A stretch of 64,000 nucleotides of DNA from Piscicola geometra (taxonomy: Eukaryota; Annelida; Clitellata; Hirudinida; Piscicolidae): positions 5,439,620-5,503,619 of the forward strand of contig OX030962.1 in the NCBI GenBank assembly GCA_943735955.1. Direction: 5' to 3'. A program made the translations under genes and the position numbers. Shown piece after piece: positions 47,667 through 64,000 of the stretch. Under the pieces are notes generated by a model. It was not told the DNA's origin, made no database searches, and worked only from the letters and a program-made list of their open reading frames with translations. How positions within the stretch are numbered: the stretch's first letter is position 1; each line of letters opens with the position of its first letter.

Positions 47667-47906
47667 ATGGCCTCATGGTGCATCAATGATCAACCATCAT
47701 CTCTACAACAACCGCGATACGAACAACTACAACATGAAGGAGATCAAGATGTAACACCACAACTACAACATGAAGGAGATCAAGATGTAACACCACAACT
47801 ACCCCATGAAGGAGGTCAAGATGTATCACCACAACTACCACATGAAGGAGATCAAGATGTATCACCACAACTACCACAGCCTTCAATTTTTGGATTAGGT
47901 TATTGA
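47667..47906 (+). CDS. Candidate 79-residue ORF with 13-residue repeats, unrecognised
   Basis: ATG to TGA frame with four copies of a 39-bp unit encoding variants of QLQHEGDQDVTPQ. It then ends in a non-repetitive tail PSIFGLGY. Between units the residue changes are conservative (Gln/Pro, Thr/Ser, Asp/Gly). No family is recognised, no splice structure is evident and the other strand is also partly open. It could be a real small gene, an exon or a chance frame over a minisatellite. Confidence 0.25.
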   Translation: MASWCINDQPSSLQQPRYEQLQHEGDQDVTPQLQHEGDQDVTPQLPHEGGQDVSPQLPHEGDQDVSPQLPQPSIFGLGY

Positions 47907-48164
47907 AAGAATATGATGCAATGCATACACCGGGTAGTATAGCGAGTTATGTTCTGCTCCTCGCCAAAGCCATTACAGTCCACTTGTTAGAGACAGTCTT
48001 ATTTCAATCTTCAATTCTCGGAAACACAGCCCATTTAAACTCCCATTCACTTCATTTTTTCAATCACACCATCTCACTATCGCACCTCACTCCATGACCA
48101 CACCATCCCTCCAACCATACTACCTCGTCACCCACACCATTTCAAACACACAACCCCCTTCTCA

Positions 48165-51100
48165 TCACTCAATCCTCAACTCAGAGCGTCCATTCCTTCG
48201 TAACAACTCATCACAAAAACTCAGCGTTCTCTGCTTATTCTCTCGCCTCTCCACCTCAACATCGCCCGGAAAGGCGTACGCCTCTGGGAAGACGAGCGCG
48301 TGTTGAAGGTGCGGCAGGTCGAGCAAAGACTCAATCAGCCACAAAAGGTCGCTCCTTCTGGGTGGAATGTAACTCTGCAGCGAGAGCGCCTTGAGGTGGT
48401 TCGATGAGGTCAGGTGGCGAATGATTGAAATCTGGTTTGGAGCGGGAGGGAGAGGGAGAACGATGGGTGGGTGAGTGAGTAGGTTTTGTTTGATGATGAA
48501 GATGATGGTGATAATGATGATGATGATGAAAAGGGTGATGATAATGATGATGATGATGATGATGATCGTAGTACCTGGGATGGGATGGAGAGCATACAGA
48601 AGGAGATGGAGAGGCAGGTGAGGAGGGGAGCTTCTGTGATGAGACATCGCACCAACTGAAGGATGGGATGAAATGAGGGGGGTGAGGATAATAGTCGGAG
48701 AAAAATACTTTAAGTACAAATATATAAATTAATTAATAAAAATACAAAATAAAATAAATTAATAACTAAAAATACAAAAATAAAATAAATTAATAAATAA
48801 AAATACAAAAATAAAATAAATTAATAAATAAAAATACAAAAATAAAATAAATTAATAAATAAAAATACTAAAATAAAATAAATAAATAAATAAATAAACA
48901 AAAATAAATTAAATTATTAAATTAAATACTTCAAAAAGCAGGGGCACACAGGGAAACAAACTGACGGCTTCTAGTTGTTGTAGGTTGTTGCAGCTGAGGT
49001 TCAATTCCCGCAGACGTCTGAGTGGTCTCCATGACAACAACGACACCAGATCCGCTACCTCCAGACGACAGTCCTGTGGCGAGAAAGTTGATGTTTGAAT
49101 TTAAATGAATTATTTTGAAAATCTTCCATAAATCAATAAAAAAAGAACATAAATGTCTTATAATTTTTATTACTACCAATTAATTTTATTTAATTCATAT
49201 TTTGATAAATAAAACATTTTTAAATAATTTATATAATAAAAGTAAACCTTCAGAATCAAACATTCGAGTGGTCCTTGCAGGCTGTCTAGCAGGTGGTGCA
49301 GGTTACCTTGTGGAGGAAAAGTCGTCGATGGAAGAGAGGAGGGGCGTGGTTATTAAATTATGGTGAATAGACGGATGTTTGATTATGAAAGGATTATCAT
49401 AAAATGATTAAGTAATCTTTTAATTAATCATCTATTCATTCATCTACTCACTCACCCATTCATCCACTCATTCATCCACTCATTCATCCACTCATTCATC
49501 CACTCATTCATCCATTCATCCACTCATTCATCCACTCATTCATCCACTCATTCATCCACTCATTCATCCACTCATTCATCCATTCATCCATCCATCCAAC
49601 TAACCTCTCAAATCACAGTAGCTGAAATTAACCCTGGTAAGAAACTGTAGTCTAGACAAATGTCTAGACACTTCCTCAGCCACAAAGTCTACCCTACAGA
49701 CGTCTAGACAGCTGGTCAAGCTTAGGCATGTGAGGTTGCTTAGGTGACTCAATGTCTCATAAAGATCTAAGAAGTGATGATGATGATAGGGATGACGATG
49801 ATGACAATGATGATGATGATAACAATGATGATGATGATGATGATGATAACAATGATGATGATGATGACAATGATGATGATGATGATGAATGCATAATGGT
49901 GTTGGTTATCGAGACAAAAAAATAAATCAATAAATAAACAATCAAAATCAGGGTGTGCTCGAGAAACTGTTAGACCTCAAGGGAATTAACCAAAAGAATA
50001 TGAACATATGTGTTCGTCTAGCCTTTTAGAATTATCATAATAATTAATAATAAAATAATAAAACTTAAATAATTTTGTTTTCTGCCAAAAAAGAACTAAC
50101 GGTAAAGCTTGCATGGATCGGAACTCATGCTGGAGTCTTCTAGCTCCAGATGTGTCACGTGCTATCATGGGGTATTTATAGACACTCATTACTATTCATA
50201 GACTTCCAATTAATATTCAGTGAGCTATAATTAACATTTTACTTGATTCATAAATAATCAGTTTATAAGCGAATAGCTAATAAGGAGTAGGTGTGTAATA
50301 TAAACTTCAGTGTCGAGGACTGAGTGGAGATGGTTGACTGGAAAGTGGACGTCAGAAAGTGGTTTGATCCACACCTAGAAAGAGGGGGAGTTCATCTTAA
50401 CTTCTGAGCCCACACCATTTACATGCAATCCTCATCACTAACATTGTCATCATCACTGCACCATCATTACCCAAGAATCGCACCACCACACGACCCTTCA
50501 TTTTCATCGTCATAATAATAATAATAATAATAATCATCATCACCACCACCCTCATCTTCATCATCATTAGTACCACCACCATCATCATCATCATTACCAC
50601 CTTAGAGGCCTTGAAGCAGAAGGGACTAAGGTGTTGCAGGCTCAGGCCGATTGGCACGTCGTCGATGTTGATGTGCATGTCTGTCACTATGGTTACCGAG
50701 TCTGACGAGAGATGGAGAGAAAATGAGGAGGGGGAGGAGGAGGGAGAGAAGAGGATGGAGAGAGGGGAATGGAGGAAAAGAGAGGAGGGGAAGAGAATTA
50801 GTATGAATAATGAGGTCGGAATAAAAAGGATAAAAACATAAAGATTTAACATTCGAAATAACATCATTTGAGTTAACATTTAAATGGTTTTTATTTGAAA
50901 TTGTATTTTTGTAAAAAAAATAATTCTCGAAAGAGTAACATTTCATTGATAAAAAAAACTGTGTTTATAGCTCCCGCACACCAGCCACTAACTCATCGGA
51001 AGCTGGTGCTTAAACTCGTTGTCTAGGTTGGCATAGACGGCTGATATGCGGTTCAAGAAGCTGGAAACCTTGTCTTGCGAAATGTCTGGAAGGTTTTTGA

Positions 51101-52557
51101 GAGAAGCATAGGTCGAATTGTTGGGGTTTGATATCCATGTCGACTTGCTGTAAGAGATATGAACCAGCATCGTTATCACCATAGTTTAAATATTTTTCAT
51201 CCTACTTCCCTTTCCACTTTTCCTATTTAAATTTCCCCACTTGTTTTTCACGCTCACTACAATTTTTTCCAAATCTTCCACTCAATCCTCCATCTTTCCA
51301 CCCTTCTTTCTACGCATTTTCCTCACACCATTCAGCCTGTATACCACCTAAAATCAGCTCCAATTCCTCTAATCAACCCCATCCTATCAATCAGCCCCCA
51401 TCCCACCAATCAGCTTTGACATGTGGGGATGTAGAACCTCCACTCTTCTCGCTTCCGGTTCCATCCAAAGCACTGGAAGTCGCAACAACTCCTTGCACAA
51501 ACGTCTGTCTGTGGAGTTACCATGGTGTTAGAAATTTTTTTTTGTACTATTATTTAAAATGCATTATTCAAACATATGCATTTTTTCTATAATGTGTAAT
51601 ATTGTTTATATGTATAAATATTCCATCCTCAATTCCTCAACCTCCATTCTCCACGAGCCCCCAGACTATCATCCATCCCCCGCTACCATCCACGACTACC
51701 CATCATCAACCACCATTCACAACCCACTATCCACTACCAACCCACCACCACCACCACCACCCCCACTACCCACTACCACCATCAACCACCACCACCCCCA
51801 CCAACCTCTGGAGAACCCCTTGAAGTCAACCACCTTGAGCCTCGAAGGAGACCTCAGCTTCAACAACCCAAGCACGAAACAATCAAGCAAGGTCACATCC
51901 TCGTGACCTTCAAACGTCGAGGTCAAGTAATCGTCACAAAGGTCATCCTCCAGCGGCACGTGATCAACCACGTTCAAAACCGCTTCCGGCCACGTGGAAA
52001 CTAGGGCGGAAATAGGACGAGGCTCTCGGAAAAGAATGGCTTCTGTGAGGAGGGAGGGGTAGAGAGGGCTCGGGAGGTTCTCGGTGGATGGGAAGGTTGC
52101 TTCTGAGACCACGAAGTTGGCGCATATTTGTTCCAGACGTCTGTCATTGGTGGTTGTTGGTGGTGAATAATAAGGTCGGTGCATATATTCGAATTTAGGA
52201 TTAAAAACAATAGGTTAAAATTAACCATATCCACCAATCCAACCTCTTCCACACCCATCTTTCCATTCATACCATTAAACCCAAGTATACCTACCCTACC
52301 CCATCCTTCCCCTCAAACCCAATCACACCTATCCAACCCTTCCACCCAATCCACCCCATCCACCCATCCCCATCTACCCACCTAGGAGATCTGATGGGTC
52401 TTCCGTTGAGTGCATCTCTCTGAACGGTGAGATGCGCGCATGGTCCGGTGAGGTGGTAAAATATTTGACGATCGCTGATGTAGGCTGGGTGGCGTGGGGG
52501 TGGTGTGGTGTTGAAGGAGATGGTGTTGTAGTCGATGTCTACGCTAGATGATGGCAT
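48165..52557 (-). CDS. LRRC14-like: PRAME/LRRC14-family leucine-rich repeat protein
   Basis: Leucine-rich repeat protein of the PRAME/LRRC14 family, whose members act as cullin-2 substrate receptors or signalling adaptors. Eleven exons: 52557-52382, 52140-51806, 51508-51421, 51147-50993, 50701-50601, 50161-50101, 49766-49605, 49306-49248, 49073-48966, 48655-48575, 48431-48165. All phases agree and the total is 530 residues, against 493 for human LRRC14 and 509 for PRAME. The N-terminal block (SPLYPSLLTEAILF, then LVSTWPEAVL, then RLKVVDFKG) matches the family's LPRELFPLLF, WPF and LRVLDM pattern. Later come VTIVTDMHIN, LRRs such as HVTHLELEDSSM and LSNLTCLSLTSC, NLHHLLDSLQGPLECL (family RLDQLL..PLESL), LRELNLSCNNL, and a final helix SFCDELLRRNGRSEL. 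Exon 3-4 sequence is poorly conserved and is the weakest part. Start at ATG 52557; earlier exons are not excluded. Confidence 0.87.
48725..48905. repeat. AT-rich tandem repeat in an LRR-gene intron
   Basis: About five copies of a roughly 35-bp unit built from AAATACAAAAATAAAATAAA and TTAATAAATAA, degenerating to (AAAT)n at the right. Confidence 0.85.
49437..49600. repeat. 12-bp tandem repeat (CATTCATCCACT) in an LRR-gene intron
   Basis: About twelve copies of CATTCATCCACT. On the minus strand they begin immediately after the donor of exon 49766-49605. Confidence 0.88.
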
Positions 52558-54593
52558 TGTGGTAAAGGGGAAGGGTGATGGGGAGGGTGATGGGGGAGGG
52601 TGAAGGGGGAGGGTGATGGGGGAGGGTGAAGGGGGAGGGTGATGGGGGAGGGTGAAGGGGGAGGGTGATGGGGGAGGGTGATGGGGGTATTGACGATGGA
52701 AGCGATGATGGGTGTGATGATGATAGTTGGGATCTTCTTGGGGAAATAGTTCCTGGTGTTTGAGAGCCTTGCAATGTCACAAACCACTCCAATGACGTAT
52801 TTCAATGCTTGATTTGTAAGATGTTCAATTGAAAGCCCTTATACTATTAATTCTACTTTATTATTGTTGTTGTTGTTGCAATTACAATAAATTTCACTAA
52901 CAATTGTTCAGTTGAGTATACGATGAAAGCGGCAAATCTCAGTACTCGTTGCAACTGTTTGTATGTTTTCTACTTCTCATTGACCCACATAGCTCTTGCA
53001 ACCTCTAACTGGCCCAACAACGCATTAAATTGCAACATTATTGTATCTTCTTCCAAACGAAATATTAATTTAATTGCATAACTTAATTAATTAATTAGAT
53101 AATTGAAGCTGCTTCAAATCAGTAAGTTAGACTGGATTTTAAAATTAGGTTATAAAGTTGTTTCAGGCGATAACAAACGAGGCCTTATATAAACCTTTAC
53201 AAGCGCTGCTGCTCACCCTCGTGCATGCATACACCACCAAACACACCATCTCAACTTTTAGGAGTTTGCCCTTAAAGTGTCTAAATCCAGAAATTCTTTA
53301 ATCTACTTAATTATTTTTTTTTTCATTAGTTTTTTTGAATCGTTAAATTGGTTGAATTGCTTCCAAAATGAAATTTGAAAGTAATATTTGAGTGCTTCAT
53401 TGGGTTATTTAGTGCTCTTTGTTGCCTAATAACAATTAATTAATTATTTTAAATTCAGACGCATTTTATTTTCTTGTTTTTTTCTCTCGGAAAAACAATT
53501 TCTTTTGCGCCGTAAATTTTTCGTGATGTAAACTGTATTCGAGAAAAGTTATTTTTTATGCTATAACTTCAGAGTTCAGACTGAAGTGTTTCTGAAACTG
53601 ATTACACGATAGAATAATTTCATTTTTATCGGTCGAATATATAGAGCTATTTTGTATTTTAAAAATATGTTTTGAGAACTTCACAAACAGTTGCTATAAA
53701 GGTGCAAGATTAGAAGATTTTAATAATAATTCATGATTATTGGGTTTCTTTGGCGTTTTTAAATAAAAAATACTTGGTGCATAAAAATAAAAAAACTGAA
53801 TTTTATTTTTATTGACTCGAAAAAAAACAAAAATAATGAAATGGAAAAAAATCATTTAACTTAGTTTCTACTTTTCATAAAAACTTTTTTTGAAACAAAA
53901 GCGATTAAATTATACAGCGTAATTATCTACTAAGTTGCATGGTTTTATAAGCTAATCTTTATTTTTATATTCCAATTTTTAGTTTTTATGCTATTTTTCA
54001 ACTTCGAAATCACGTGGTTTTTATGCATCTTAAAAAAATTATTTTATTGATAAAAGAGAATTATGTTCGCAAAACACCAATCAACTTGAATAAATTCGTG
54101 GAATAAAAACATCGATTTAGCCTTGTTTACAAAGTCATCACTAATTTTTATCACCTTCTAAGTTAGAAGTTCTAACCCCCATTTTGCAAAGTTTGTTTTA
54201 TCAAACAACTTGCATTCAACCTCCATTCAACCCACTCCACCACCCAACTATTTCTCAAAAAACCGATATCTCCAACTTGACTTTTTTGAAAAACTATTCA
54301 ACTCATTCCATCACTTAGGCACCTCGATCTCTCCACACCACTCTAAAAAACCCGAATACTTTCACTATCACCAGCACCATTATCTTTAAAAGAAACCATC
54401 CCATCACGTATTCCCCACCGCCATCTCCCAAATCTCCATCTTCCATCATCACCCAAATCTCCATCTTCCATCATCACCCAAATCTCCATCTTCCATCCCC
54501 AAAACCCCCATCAACCACTACCACCACCATCAACCAAACCTAACCACTACCACCACCATCACCCAAACCTAACCACTACCACCACCACGACGA
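52558..54593. other. Intergenic region between the LRR and ABCG genes
   Basis: Holds a G-rich tandem repeat (52565-52690, GGGGGAGGGTGATGG and GGGGGAGGGTGAAGG units) immediately upstream of the LRR-gene start, then about 1.5 kb of AT-rich DNA without recognisable features, then CCATC/AAATCTCCATCTTC reiterations at 54410-54590 next to the ABCG stop codon. Confidence 0.6.
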
Positions 54594-63674
<9,081 letters not shown>

Positions 63675-64000
63675 CTGGAACACCATTAATTTACTTTCAA
63701 AACTTTTATTTTTTTTCAGGTTCAGTCCGTTTTTACCGAGTATTATGAGAGCGGACCTTAAAATATTTCTAATACACCATCAAAACTAAAATTAAACACC
63801 GTCAATTCGAAAAATATTCCTTACACCAACAACCAGCAAACACAACAACTTTTTAGCCCACTTGAATCTTTAAAAAAAGCTTGATTAAAAAAACCAAAAA
63901 ACCAAAATATTTTCAAACACACCACAACTGGAATTCTTCTTCACGACCACAACCTCCGCTAATCCCAATCCACTGTAAACCCCTTTCATCTCTCCCAAAA
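63675..64000. other. Right edge: likely upstream intron or 5' part of the ABCG gene
   Basis: AT-rich. On the minus strand an ATG frame at about 63989-63890 (MKGVYSGLGLAEVVVV) is open and followed by GT dinucleotides, but none gives the phase that exon 63674-63589 requires, so I do not join it. No other feature is seen. Confidence 0.4.

Larger units (their letters stand above)
43717..48164. other. Intergenic region between TMEM132 and the LRR gene (tail to tail)
   Basis: The first 350 bp (to about 43970) are GTT/GTG-rich and probably 3' UTR. Then come AT-rich sequence, CAT-rich stretches near 45080-45200 and 46010-46060, a duplicated block at about 45765-45865 (CTCTTTAACCCTCTTAAAAA twice), CATC/CACT-rich sequence at 46140-46310, the 42-bp repeat at 46690-46915 and a small repeat-bearing ORF at 47667-47906. 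A 34-codon frame at about 47341-47446 is open but unrecognised. I see no confident gene. Confidence 0.6.

Overview
This window is nuclear DNA of an invertebrate animal. The genes are intron-rich, with canonical GT..AG splice sites, and the DNA is AT-rich and crowded with micro- and minisatellites, many lying inside introns and some inside coding exons. All recognisable genes are animal families (TMEM132, SLC6, ABCG, a FERM-tyrosine phosphatase, PRAME/LRRC14, SNAPC1, RBM8A). A spiralian such as an annelid would fit, but that is inference; nothing here fixes the species.

Layout, left to right. (1) 1-1299, minus: SNAPC1, leaving the left edge inside a 7-residue coding repeat. (2) 1615-2528, plus: RBM8A/Y14, head to head with SNAPC1 across 315 bp. 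(3) 3235-14155, minus: a 15-exon PTPN14/PTPN21 (Pez) FERM-phosphatase, swollen to about 2,184 residues by Asn, Gln, Ser and Asp tracts. (4) 14156-18985: gene-poor DNA with a broken non-LTR retrotransposon and one further 3' end of the same family. (5) 18986-26420, plus: a 14-exon SLC6 transporter of about 671 residues with unusual sodium-site residues. (6) 26795-43716, plus: a 15-exon TMEM132 gene of about 1,940 residues; one of its introns is almost entirely a 3.25-kb array of a 15-bp repeat. (7) 48165-52557, minus: an 11-exon PRAME/LRRC14-family leucine-rich repeat gene. (8) 54594-63674, minus: an ABCG2-like half transporter of 20 recognised exons, whose first coding exon is not identified.

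The gene models were built by hand from translated similarity and splice-site logic. In each one the phases of successive exons match across every junction and the summed lengths are multiples of three, which is strong internal support. The weakest junctions are named in the entries. The genes do not form an operon or pathway. SNAPC1 and RBM8A are housekeeping factors for snRNA transcription and the exon-junction complex; the others are membrane, junction or adaptor proteins with no evident link.

Most very long open frames here are artefacts of tandem repeats whose unit length is a multiple of three and contains no stop codon. I found no convincing unknown multi-gene system. The most informative oddities are the altered sodium site of the SLC6 protein, the missing general acid in the phosphatase, a coding-exon fragment pasted into an intronic repeat array exactly 1,800 bp away, introns made of microsatellite that abut splice sites, and a retrotransposon family whose conserved 3' hairpin and TTGA tail appear to have seeded a 780-bp satellite.
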